A stretch of 12,857 nt of DNA from NCBI GenBank assembly GCA_937892955.1, contig CALBKH010000080.1:1-12857 (forward strand), given 5' to 3'. Under the pieces are notes generated by a model. It ran no database searches, was not told the DNA's origin, and was given only the letters and a program-made list of their open reading frames with translations. Both the position numbers and the translations under genes were made by a program. Shown piece after piece: positions 7,159 to 12,857 of the stretch (its first letter is position 1; the number at the start of each line of letters is the position of its first letter). Origin of the DNA: an uncultured Alphaproteobacteria bacterium. GTDB lineage: Bacteria > Pseudomonadota > Alphaproteobacteria > Rhizobiales > Ancalomicrobiaceae.

Positions 7159-7590
7159 CTGGTCGTTTCCTCCGTCGTCCGGCGCCCTGCGGCGCCTGTT
7201 CTCGTCACGAACTTCCTCTCGATCCGGGTGACGGCCGCCATCGGCGAACGCCATCGCCCGGCGGATCACGCCGAGGTCGCGAGGGTGGTGTCGGTCGGAA
7301 AGACGGCTCGATCGCAGGCGCTCTTCGGCGCGGCTCGTCGATCGAGTGCTCCGCATCCGCCCGCCCGCCGCGCTTGCGCCCGAGGGTCGCCCCGGGGCCG
7401 CGTCGGAGATGCGGATGCGCATGGTCGGAAAGAGAGGCGGTTCGCCCCCTTCCTCGCCCGGTCGTTTCTCACCCCCTCGCGTCCACCCGATACTTCGCCG
7501 GGCGGATCTTCGATCGGAGTATCGTCGGTGAAGATCGGCAATCTTCCTATCGGGGTAGGCACCGGGTGCGGCTAGGGGTTTCTACCCAGT
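7159..7590 (-). promoter_or_regulatory. Non-coding leader and probable promoter region of the soxYZAX operon
   Basis: No credible gene lies in these 432 nt. Visible structure: (a) next to the soxY ribosome site, two GGCGCC hexamers (7181-7186, 7191-7196) form a small leader hairpin; (b) a 9-bp inverted repeat CGCATCCGC (7352-7360) and GCGGATGCG (7411-7419); (c) an 11-bp direct repeat GGTCGGAAAGA (7293-7303, 7423-7433); (d) a cluster of GATCTTC (7505-7511), GAAGATC (7530-7536) and ATCTTC (7541-7546), of which GAAGAT-5 nt-ATCTTC is a compact dyad; (e) CCTATCGGGGTAGG (7546-7559), then CTAGGGGTTTCTACCC (7572-7587), directly after the regulator stop codon. I could not pick a convincing -35/-10 pair. 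Items d and e are the best candidates for response-regulator sites, because the regulator gene ends just upstream. Confidence 0.5.
7530..7546. promoter_or_regulatory. Candidate operator GAAGAT-N5-ATCTTC
   Basis: A perfect 6-bp dyad with a 5-nt spacer, accompanied by another GATCTTC at 7505-7511. It lies about 370 nt upstream of the soxY start, in the only long non-coding stretch before the operon. Proposed as a binding site for the adjacent FixJ/TtrR-type regulator; this is inference from position and symmetry. Confidence 0.3.
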
Positions 7591-8196
7591 TCAGGCACCG
7601 CCCGGTTCCGATGCCCAGGCGATGAGCTGGGCGACCGAGGTGGCGCCGGCCTTGGTCATGAGGTTGTGGCGGTGGTTCTCGACGGTCTTCACCGAGATGT
7701 CGAGATCGTTGGCGATGGCCTTGGAGGTCTTGCCGGCGACGACCAGGGCGAGCACCTCGCGTTCGCGATCGGTGAGGCAGCCGAGCCGGCGCTCGAGGTC
7801 GCTCTTGCGGCGGCGATCGGCGAGCGCCGCGGCGGAGACCTTCAGGGCTTCGCCGATGCGGTCGAGCAGCAGTTGGTCGTCGAAGGGCTTCTCGAGGAAA
7901 TCCAGCGCTCCGAGGCGGATGGCGCGGACCGCCTTGGGGATGTCGCCGTGGCCGGAGACGAAGATGATGCCGACCGGCGAGCCGCGGCGGATCAGTTCGG
8001 CCTGCAGCTCCAGGCCGCTCATGCCGGGAAGGCGGACGTCGAGGACGACACAGGCGGGCCGCTCGTCGTCGAGCCGTTCGAGGAAGTCGGCCGCCGAGAT
8101 GCAGGTCGCGTAGGCGTAGCCGAGCGAGGCGACCAGGAAGGCGACCGAGTCGCGCACGGCCGGATCGTCGTCGACGATGTAGATGATCGGCGGCAT
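7591..8196 (-). CDS. FixJ/TtrR-type response regulator (receiver plus LuxR-type HTH)
   Basis: This 201-residue protein has a receiver domain (residues 1-120: acidic D10-D11, phospho-acceptor D53 in VVLDVRLPGMSG, S81, K103 in EKPF), a short linker, and a LuxR/GerE-type DNA-binding domain (about 139-192: LTDREREVLALVVAGKTSKA and the ISVKTVENHRHNLMTKAG recognition helix). This makes it a transcription activator of the FixJ/NarL class. The ATG at 8196 comes one base after the stop codon of the kinase gene, so the two are translationally coupled. The length matches TtrR-like regulators. Its likely targets are the soxYZAX operon directly downstream, and perhaps the soxV/soxS region; neither is proven by sequence. 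Confidence 0.9.
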   Translation of the reverse strand: MPPIIYIVDDDPAVRDSVAFLVASLGYAYATCISAADFLERLDDERPACVVLDVRLPGMSGLELQAELIRRGSPVGIIFVSGHGDIPKAVRAIRLGALDFLEKPFDDQLLLDRIGEALKVSAAALADRRRKSDLERRLGCLTDREREVLALVVAGKTSKAIANDLDISVKTVENHRHNLMTKAGATSVAQLIAWASEPGGA

Positions 8197-8197
8197 C

Positions 8198-9961
8198 TCA
8201 GGCACGGGTTTCCTCTTCGAGCAACGGCAGGCGGAAGCGGAAGGTGGTGCGGCCGGGCGTGTCGGTGTCGACGTCGAGGCGGCCGCCGTGGGCTTCCACG
8301 ATGGTGCGGCTGAGGGACAGCCCGAGACCGAGGCCCTCCCGTTTGGTGGTGTAGAAGGCTTCGAACAGTCGATCCTTCGCCTCCGGCGAGAGTCCGGGGC
8401 CGTTGTCGGTGACGGCGATGTCGACCGCATGGGCGCCATCGCCCGCGGTGACGACGATCCGCCCGTCGGGCCGTCCGGCGACGGCCTCGGCGGCGTTCTG
8501 CAGCAGATTGATCAGCACCTCTTCGATCTGCAGGCGATCGGCGCGCACCATGGGCAGATCGTCCGGCACGTCGGAGGTGACGACGACCCCGCGGGCGGTC
8601 GGTTCGAACAGGGCGAGGGCGTCGCGGACGATCTCGCCGGGATCGACCGGCATCTGCCGCGACGGATTCTTGCGGACGAATTCGCGCATGCGCTGGACGA
8701 TGGCGCCGGCGCGCTCCGCTTGGGCGGCGATGCGCTCGACCCCCTGACGGACACCGTCCGGGTCGGTGCCGGCGGCGATGCGCCGCTCGCAACCGCGGGC
8801 GTAGGTGAGGATCGCCGCCAGCGGCTGATTGATCTCGTGAGCGAGAGAACTCGCCATCTCGCCCATCAGCGACAGGCGCATGGTGTGTTCCATCTGCTCG
8901 CCCTTGAGGCGGGCCTGCTCGTGGGCGTGTTGCAGCTCCCGCGTCCGCTTCTTGAGCAGGTGGGAGACGCGAGCGACATGGATCGACCACCACGCCAGCG
9001 CCATGACGACGATGGCGCCCCACCAGCGGTTCTCCCAGGCGAAGTCCATGAGGCCGAGGCGGGTGAAGCGGCCATAGGGGCCGACCTTCAACATGCGATA
9101 GAGATCCTGGACGCGCTGGTAGTCCTCCGGCTCGGCCCAGACGATCTCGCCGGTGTTCGGCTGCATGGCGAGGAGCGCCTGTTTCATCCTGGCGGCGAGC
9201 GCCGGCGGCGTCTGCGCCACCTTGACGAAGGGCCAGCCCGGATAGAGGCGGGTGGAGACCTGACAGCGCAGGGTGCCGGAGGGTTTGCGGGCGATCACCC
9301 GGAACTCCTCGGGTTTGGCGTCGTCCTCGGCGATCAGTTTCTCGAGCAGGCAGGAGCGGATGATGCCGGCGTCCGCCCGCCCAGAGCGCACCGCCTCGAC
9401 GACGCCCTCCACCGGAAAGCCGACGAAGAGGAGTTTGGTGTCCTTGAAGGGATCGATGCCACGATCGAGGAACTCGGCCCAGGCAGCGCGGAAGCCGAAG
9501 GCTTCCGACGCGACCGCGGCGACGCGCTGGCCGCGCAGGTCGTTCAGCTGTTGGACGTCGCTGAGACCCGAGCGGACGATGACGGCGGCGGCGACCGACT
9601 CGCTCGACGACGTCCCGTCCATGTCCATCTCGGTGGCGATCGCCGTCGCCGAATAGTCGACCGCCAGCTCGAGATAGTGACCGGGATTGGTGACGAGGAA
9701 GTCGAGGCGCTGGGCCGCCACCGCGGCGGTGAGGAAGGGGGCGCTGCCCGGCACCATCTCGATGCGGTACTCGGGCATGACCTTCTGCAACTGGGCGAAG
9801 GTCGCCTCCCAGGAGACCTCCGCTTCCTCCGCGCCGCGATAGGCGAGGACGCCGATCCGCACCGTCTTCGGCGCGTCCTCGGCGCGCATCGCCGGCGCGG
9901 TCGCCGCGAGAAGCGACAGCGACAGCAGCAGCGGCCGGAGAAGGCGGTCGAACCGGTTCAT
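8198..9961 (-). CDS. TtrS/ThsS-like sensor histidine kinase with PhnD-like periplasmic domain
   Basis: This 587-residue sensor has a signal peptide (1-28), a periplasmic PhnD/phosphonate-type binding domain (about 33-300: IGVLAYRGAEEAEVSWE, then FLVTNPGHYLELA and STRLYPGWPFVKVAQTPP), one membrane segment (about 312-330, WWGAIVVMALAWWSIHV), a HisKA domain with LAHEINQPL (H375 phosphorylated) and an ATPase domain (N489, DNGPG 519-523, GLGLGLS). This order and length match TtrS (tetrathionate) and ThsS (thiosulfate) sensors. C204 and C233 in the sensor domain are candidates for a redox-active or ligand-reactive pair. I chose ATG 9961 because it gives a normal signal peptide, but it lacks a clear ribosome site; a GTG at 10024, overlapping the soxW stop by 3 nt, would add 21 residues and couple the genes. 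Confidence 0.9.
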   Translation of the reverse strand: MNRFDRLLRPLLLSLSLLAATAPAMRAEDAPKTVRIGVLAYRGAEEAEVSWEATFAQLQKVMPEYRIEMVPGSAPFLTAAVAAQRLDFLVTNPGHYLELAVDYSATAIATEMDMDGTSSSESVAAAVIVRSGLSDVQQLNDLRGQRVAAVASEAFGFRAAWAEFLDRGIDPFKDTKLLFVGFPVEGVVEAVRSGRADAGIIRSCLLEKLIAEDDAKPEEFRVIARKPSGTLRCQVSTRLYPGWPFVKVAQTPPALAARMKQALLAMQPNTGEIVWAEPEDYQRVQDLYRMLKVGPYGRFTRLGLMDFAWENRWWGAIVVMALAWWSIHVARVSHLLKKRTRELQHAHEQARLKGEQMEHTMRLSLMGEMASSLAHEINQPLAAILTYARGCERRIAAGTDPDGVRQGVERIAAQAERAGAIVQRMREFVRKNPSRQMPVDPGEIVRDALALFEPTARGVVVTSDVPDDLPMVRADRLQIEEVLINLLQNAAEAVAGRPDGRIVVTAGDGAHAVDIAVTDNGPGLSPEAKDRLFEAFYTTKREGLGLGLSLSRTIVEAHGGRLDVDTDTPGRTTFRFRLPLLEEETRA

Positions 9962-10020
9962 GGGCGGACGTTGGACGACCGGGGCGGGTTTGTCCACGCG
10001 TCGGCCCGGCCGAACGGCTC

Positions 10021-10593
10021 TCACCCGGCTTGCGCCTTCATGTAATCCGGGAACGAGGTCTTCTCGTAGGCCTTGTCGCGGACGAAGCGGAACATGCCGA
10101 GGAAGTCGCGCGGCGGCAGCAGGCCGGGCATCCGCGCCGCTTCGCGCGCCATCGGCGATTTCGCCGCGAGACCGGCGGAGCTTTCCGGGAAGAACTGGAA
10201 GGTCGGTGTCAGGCGCACGCCGTAGCGGGCGGCGAAGGCCTTTTCGGTGAGTTTGGTGCCGTCGAGATCGGTCACTTCACGGGCGCCGTGCAGGTCGAGC
10301 TGGAGGACGTCGAAGTTCGCCCTGATGTAGTCGGTGATCGCCGGATCGGCGAAGTGGACGGTGTGCATGTCGCGGCAGAAGGGGCAGCCGCGCTGCTCCC
10401 AGACCACGGCGTAACGCCGGCCGTTGCGGGTCGCCTCGTCGATGTCCTCGGCGAGGTCGAGGAAGGTCTCGACGAACCACGGTTCGTGGAAGCGGCCGTC
10501 CTCGCTCTGGGCGGCGAAGCCGCGTGTGGCGGCGAAGGGGAGGGCGAGAGAAGCGCCGAGGAGCGACCGTCGAGTGGGGGAGAAGGACGACAT
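10021..10593 (-). CDS. soxW: SoxW, exported thioredoxin-like protein
   Basis: This 190-residue protein has a thioredoxin-like fold with active site GCPFC (C70, C73) and the cis-proline motif LTPTF (P130). The N-terminus TRRSLLGASLALPF is a Tat-like signal ending at GFAA, so it works in the periplasm. SoxW receives electrons from the membrane protein SoxV and is thought to keep SoxY in its active reduced state. CGGAG lies 6 nt before the ATG. Upstream, 135 nt separate it from soxV and contain repeat copy 2; the soxV-soxW order matches Paracoccus. Downstream it touches the sensor kinase gene, suggesting that reductant supply and sensing are transcribed together. Confidence 0.9.
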   Translation of the reverse strand: MSSFSPTRRSLLGASLALPFAATRGFAAQSEDGRFHEPWFVETFLDLAEDIDEATRNGRRYAVVWEQRGCPFCRDMHTVHFADPAITDYIRANFDVLQLDLHGAREVTDLDGTKLTEKAFAARYGVRLTPTFQFFPESSAGLAAKSPMAREAARMPGLLPPRDFLGMFRFVRDKAYEKTSFPDYMKAQAG

Positions 10594-10611
10594 GGCATTC
10601 TCCGGAGGTTC

Positions 10612-10730
10612 ATGCCGACGGTCGAGGATGCTCGCGCATCCGGCCGTCGAAGGCACGCGAATTTCTCGTCCGCATCGGCGGTAGGAGAAATTCGCGCAAG
10701 GAATCCCATCGGCCATCGTCGATGGGATCA
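10612..10730 (-). repeat. Intergenic palindromic repeat, copy 2 (between soxV and soxW)
   Basis: The first palindrome pairs CGCGAATTTCTC (10656-10667) perfectly with GAGAAATTCGCG (10685-10696) around 17 nt, the same arm and spacer lengths as copy 1. The second pairs ATCCCATCG (10703-10711) with CGATGGGAT (10720-10728) around 8 nt. The last bases are the soxV stop codon (10728-10730), and the left end reaches close to the soxW ribosome site. Relative to copy 1 (4625-4750) it has a 7-nt deletion in the loop of the second palindrome. The third base pair of that stem changed from A-T to C-G on both arms. Confidence 0.85.
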
Positions 10731-11462
10731 GCCGATGCGGCCGAGGACCGGGAAGGCCTCGAGCAGCCATTCGGACACGTCGGTCATGCGCCCCGAGAAG
10801 AGGACCAGACCGAGCGCGACGAGGAAGCCGCCGGTGACCTTCTCGACCGTCGGCAGATGACGGCGGAAGCGTTTCAGGGCGCCGATGAAGGTGCCGGCGA
10901 AGGCGGCGGTGATCAGGAACGGGATGCCGGTGCCCGCCGCATAGGCGAAGAGCAGCAGGGAACCGCGGGCGACCGAGGCCTCGGCCGAGGCGAGGAACAG
11001 CACGGCGGCGAGCACCGGGCCGGCGCAGGGGCTCCAGCCGAAAGCGAAGGCGAGGCCGAAGACGAAGGCGCCGAAGAGCGTCGTCGGCTTCGAGGCCACC
11101 TGGACGCCGGCCGAGCGATAGAGGAAGGGGATGCGCACCACACCGAGGAAGTGCAGCCCCATGGCGATGGTGACGACGCCGGCGATCGATCCGGCCAGCG
11201 CCAGGTGCTCGTTGAGCAGACGGCCGATGCCCGACGCCGTGGCGCCGAGGGCGACGAAGACGGCGGTGAAGCCGGCGACGAAGGCGAGGGCAGGGGGCAG
11301 CATCCGGCGGGCGCTCACCGTGCCGTCCTCCGCCTCGAGTTCGGCGACGCCGAGGCCGGTGATGTAGCACAGGAAGATCGGCACCATCGGCAGGATGCAG
11401 GGCGAGACGAAGGCGAGAAGGCCGGCGACGAAGGCGCTGCCGAGGCCGACCTCGAAACCCAT
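10728..11462 (-). CDS. soxV: SoxV, CcdA-type membrane thiol-disulfide carrier
   Basis: This 244-residue integral membrane protein has about six hydrophobic segments and the two conserved cysteines of the CcdA/DsbD-beta family: C22 in FVSPCILPMVPIF and C146 in GWSPCAGPVLAAVLF. It moves electrons from cytoplasmic thioredoxin across the membrane to periplasmic SoxW. The ATG at 11462 has GAGGG about 6 nt upstream. It is divergent from soxS across a 145-nt AT-richer region, like the soxS-soxV arrangement of Paracoccus, and its stop codon forms the end of repeat copy 2. A role in cytochrome c maturation cannot be excluded by sequence but fits the context less well. Confidence 0.92.
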   Translation of the reverse strand: MGFEVGLGSAFVAGLLAFVSPCILPMVPIFLCYITGLGVAELEAEDGTVSARRMLPPALAFVAGFTAVFVALGATASGIGRLLNEHLALAGSIAGVVTIAMGLHFLGVVRIPFLYRSAGVQVASKPTTLFGAFVFGLAFAFGWSPCAGPVLAAVLFLASAEASVARGSLLLFAYAAGTGIPFLITAAFAGTFIGALKRFRRHLPTVEKVTGGFLVALGLVLFSGRMTDVSEWLLEAFPVLGRIG

Positions 11463-11607
11463 GGTGTTCCCTCGGAGAATATTCTGTTTTTCTGATAAGT
11501 AGTGTGCCGGATGGGGCGGCGGGCCACAAGGTGCTGACGCGAACGTGATCGCGCCGGTCGGGCACAACCGTGTAGTCGTCGGGTCGGATCTTCGCAGAGA
11601 ACCCGAC
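11463..11607. promoter_or_regulatory. Divergent soxV / soxS promoter region with palindrome
   Basis: This 145-nt gap separates the divergent soxV and soxS genes. Near soxV it holds an AT-rich stretch (about 11476-11502) unusual for this GC-rich DNA, with a perfect 10-bp palindrome AGAATATTCT at 11476-11485, only 13 nt before the soxV ATG. In Paracoccus and Pseudaminobacter the repressor SoxR binds the corresponding soxS-soxV region, so this is a candidate operator for an ArsR-type regulator encoded elsewhere. No clear -35/-10 pair was found. Confidence 0.5.
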
Positions 11608-11982
11608 ATGTCGGTGCCGCGCTTCGCCTCCCTCCTCTTCGCCCTCACCGCCTCGATGGTGCCGCTCGCCGGCGGTGCCGCCGCGATCGCGGCCGAGTTG
11701 GTGGTGCTGGAGAAGGCCGGCTGTCCCTATTGCGCGCGCTTCGAGCGCGAGGTGGGCAAGACCTACGACAAGACCGACGAGGGGAAGCAGGCCCCCCTGA
11801 AGCGCATCGACAACGAGAAGCCGTTCCCCGAGGACTATCGCTTCGTTTCGCCCGACCGGATCACGCCGACCTTCGTGCTCGTCGATCAGGGCCGCGAGAT
11901 CGGCCGCCTGCGCGGCTATCCCGGCGAGGATTTCTTCTACGCCGCGCTCGGCACGATGCTGGAGAAGCTGCCGGGGAAGTGA
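11608..11982 (+). CDS. soxS: SoxS-like exported thioredoxin
   Basis: This 124-residue protein has a signal peptide (1-29, ending AAIAA) and a short thioredoxin-like domain: LVVLEKAGCPYCARFEREV with the CPYC active site (C39, C42) and ITPTF with cis-proline P87. SoxS is the periplasmic thiol protein that in Paracoccus helps to reactivate SoxY and acts with SoxV. The ATG at 11608 gives the signal peptide; an in-frame GTG at 11545 would add 21 polar residues in front of it. The ribosome site (AGAGA) is weak. It is the only sox gene on the plus strand and ends at a strong terminator. Confidence 0.85.
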   Translation: MSVPRFASLLFALTASMVPLAGGAAAIAAELVVLEKAGCPYCARFEREVGKTYDKTDEGKQAPLKRIDNEKPFPEDYRFVSPDRITPTFVLVDQGREIGRLRGYPGEDFFYAALGTMLEKLPGK

Positions 11983-12029
11983 GAGCCACTCGGCGGTGGT
12001 CGACCGGTCGCCGTCGGGATCGGGCGAAC

Positions 12030-12053
12030 GAAGCGGCCCGTGGGGGCCGCTTC
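12030..12053. terminator. Bidirectional terminator between soxS and the convergent small gene
   Basis: GAAGCGGCCC (12030-12039) and GGGCCGCTTC (12044-12053) form a perfect 10-bp stem with loop GTGG. It follows the soxS stop by 47 nt and the convergent minus-strand stop by 7 nt, so it can serve both. T-richness after the stem is modest (TTCTTCG on plus, CGTTCG on minus). Confidence 0.75.
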
Positions 12054-12060
12054 TTCGCGA

Positions 12061-12435
12061 TCACTCGAATTCGGCCGACGTCGTGTCCGACTTGCGATCG
12101 TAGTGGATGGTGATCCGGCCGACCTTGCACAGATCGATGGCCCGCCAATAGGCGGCCGAGTCGTCGTCGGCGTAGACCACCTTCAGATCCCATTTGCAGG
12201 TCTTCGCCGCGCGCGAGAAGCGGATCTCCCACTCGTCGCCGTCCGACAGGACGTCCTTGCCGAGGACATCTTCTTCCCAATCGTCCGACCTGGTCGGCGA
12301 CACGAAGACGTGGGAGATGTCGTAACCGGTCTCGTTGACGAGTTCGAAATCCTGCCGCGCCTCCTGAGCCGCGACGATGGACGACGAGGTGAAGACGGCG
12401 ACGAAGGCCAATGCTGCCAGTCCGGGAAATTTCAT
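12061..12435 (-). CDS. Small exported protein of unknown function
   Basis: This 124-residue protein has a signal peptide (1-23, ending IVAA) and a compact all-beta-looking domain: FELVNETGYDISHVFVSPT, DDWEEDVLGKDVLSDGDEW, AAKTCKWDLKVVYADDD and LCKVGRITIHYDR. C80 and C103 could form a disulfide. I recognise the pattern from many small alphaproteobacterial periplasmic proteins that are unrelated to enzymes (some database entries of this type carry the misleading name argininosuccinate lyase, from memory). No function is known to me. The start at 12435 has GAGGGG about 8 nt upstream. It is convergent to soxS and separated by a terminator, so it is probably not part of the sox system. Confidence 0.85.
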   Translation of the reverse strand: MKFPGLAALAFVAVFTSSSIVAAQEARQDFELVNETGYDISHVFVSPTRSDDWEEDVLGKDVLSDGDEWEIRFSRAAKTCKWDLKVVYADDDSAAYWRAIDLCKVGRITIHYDRKSDTTSAEFE

Positions 12436-12504
12436 GACGAGCCCCTCTGTGGGGGATGCCTCCGTGGGCTCCCCCTACCCGGGCCACATCGCCCGAGAGC
12501 GCGA

Positions 12505-12533
12505 TCAAGTGGTTCGATCGAAAGACTTGTCAA
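12505..12533 (-). promoter_or_regulatory. Possible promoter of the small exported gene
   Basis: A perfect TTGACA (minus, 12533-12528) is followed after 17 nt by ACTTGA (12510-12505), a weak -10. It lies about 70-100 nt upstream of the ATG at 12435. Confidence 0.3.
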
Positions 12534-12693
12534 TCGTCGAGGCTCGCGGTCACGGGGCGGTCGCCGGGCCGGCCCGACGGGTCGTTCGCGCGGTGATCCT
12601 CGGTGGTCGGCGACCCCGGATCACGGGGTCCCGTGCTGCACGCCCCGCGCGTCGTTCGTCGCGACGAACCGGCCGATGGGGACGTCTCGAAAG

Positions 12694-12712
12694 GCGCGGG
12701 TGATCACCGCGC
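12694..12712 (-). terminator. Possible terminator after tRNA-Glu
   Basis: On the minus strand GCGCGGTGA is followed by TCACCCGCGC, a near-perfect stem with one bulged C, then CCTTTCG. It lies about 90 nt beyond the tRNA 3' end in the tRNA's transcription direction. The T content after the stem is low. Confidence 0.3.
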
Positions 12713-12803
12713 GTCGCGCAGCCGAGCAGGCACGGCGATGGGGCGGAGTGACGGCCATCTTCGGCCGCGTGTCCCGCGAAACGATCCGATATCGAGGAAA
12801 GAG

Positions 12804-12857
12804 TGGCGCTCCCTAGGGGACTCGAACCCCTGTTTTCGCCGTGAGAGGGCGACGTCC
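12804..12857 (-). tRNA. tRNA-Glu (anticodon CUC), 3' part, cut by the window edge
   Basis: Read on the minus strand, the last 54 nt give an anticodon stem TCGCC/GGCGA around loop CTCTCAC (anticodon CUC), a T arm AGGGG-TTCGAGT-CCCCT, the acceptor strand AGGGAGC, discriminator G and an encoded CCA (12806-12804). Glutamate identity follows from the anticodon, which reads GAG. The 5' acceptor strand and D arm lie outside the window. Confidence 0.93.

Larger units (their letters stand above)
12436..12803. other. Non-coding region between the small exported gene and tRNA-Glu
   Basis: No credible gene is seen in this 368-nt stretch. It holds a hairpin GACCCCG-GATCA-CGGGGTC (12612-12630), a palindromic stretch around GGTGATCACC (12699-12708) and a possible promoter for the gene at 12435. 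The open frames crossing it have no protein character. Confidence 0.6.

Noticed and set aside
7266..7562. 98-codon minus-strand open frame between the regulator and soxY
   Set aside because: No ribosome site, no family resemblance, and low-complexity R/A/P/G-rich composition typical of chance frames in GC-rich non-coding DNA.
8183..10045. Long plus-strand open frame opposite the sensor kinase (620 codons)
   Set aside because: Mirror frame of the kinase gene; no recognisable domain, biased composition, no ribosome site.
12040..12816. Plus-strand open frame covering the small exported gene and the non-coding stretch
   Set aside because: Antisense to a convincing exported protein; it overlaps the terminator and runs into the tRNA gene.
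1..12857. CRISPR array, insertion sequence or prophage/plasmid signs
   Set aside because: No regularly spaced direct repeats, transposase, integrase or attachment-like duplications were seen. The tRNA-Glu 3' end could act as an integration site, but no matching repeat of it is present in the window.

Overview
The window is a sulfur-oxidation (sox) gene cluster from a GC-rich alphaproteobacterium, probably of the order Hyphomicrobiales. That placement is inferred from the high GC content, the Starkeya-like mono-haem SoxA with a long SoxX, and a small exported protein of a type I know from rhizobial-type genomes. No species call is possible from the sequence alone.

Layout, in transcription order. 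From the divergent promoter region at about 11463-11607, soxS (an exported thioredoxin-like protein) runs on the plus strand. On the minus strand run soxV (CcdA-type membrane reductant carrier), a 125-bp palindromic repeat, soxW (exported thioredoxin), a TtrS-like sensor histidine kinase with a PhnD-like periplasmic domain, and its FixJ/TtrR-type response regulator. After a 432-bp non-coding region comes the core operon, also minus: soxY, soxZ, soxA, soxX, a second copy of the repeat, soxB, an exported DsrE-family protein, a YeeE/YedE permease (SoxT-like) and an exported metallo-beta-lactamase-fold protein (SoxH-like). Right of soxS, convergent to it, lies a small exported protein of unknown function, then about 370 bp of non-coding DNA and the 3' part of a tRNA-Glu(CUC) gene cut by the window edge.

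How it works together. SoxYZ carries the substrate on the SoxY C-terminal GGCGG cysteine. SoxXA oxidatively conjugates thiosulfate to that cysteine, SoxB hydrolyses off sulfate, and SoxV with SoxW (and probably SoxS) feeds reductant from the cytoplasm to keep SoxY active in the periplasm. SoxT is a likely importer of a sulfur compound. No soxCD (sulfane dehydrogenase) is present, so the cluster as seen cannot carry out the complete Sox cycle alone. No ArsR-type soxR is seen; the two-component system lies where regulation of the main operon would be expected, and its sensor resembles tetrathionate/thiosulfate sensors.

The two least expected features are the kinase/regulator pair inserted into the sox locus and a diverged two-copy intergenic element. 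One of the element's palindromes shows a compensated base-pair change between copies, upstream of soxB and of soxW.
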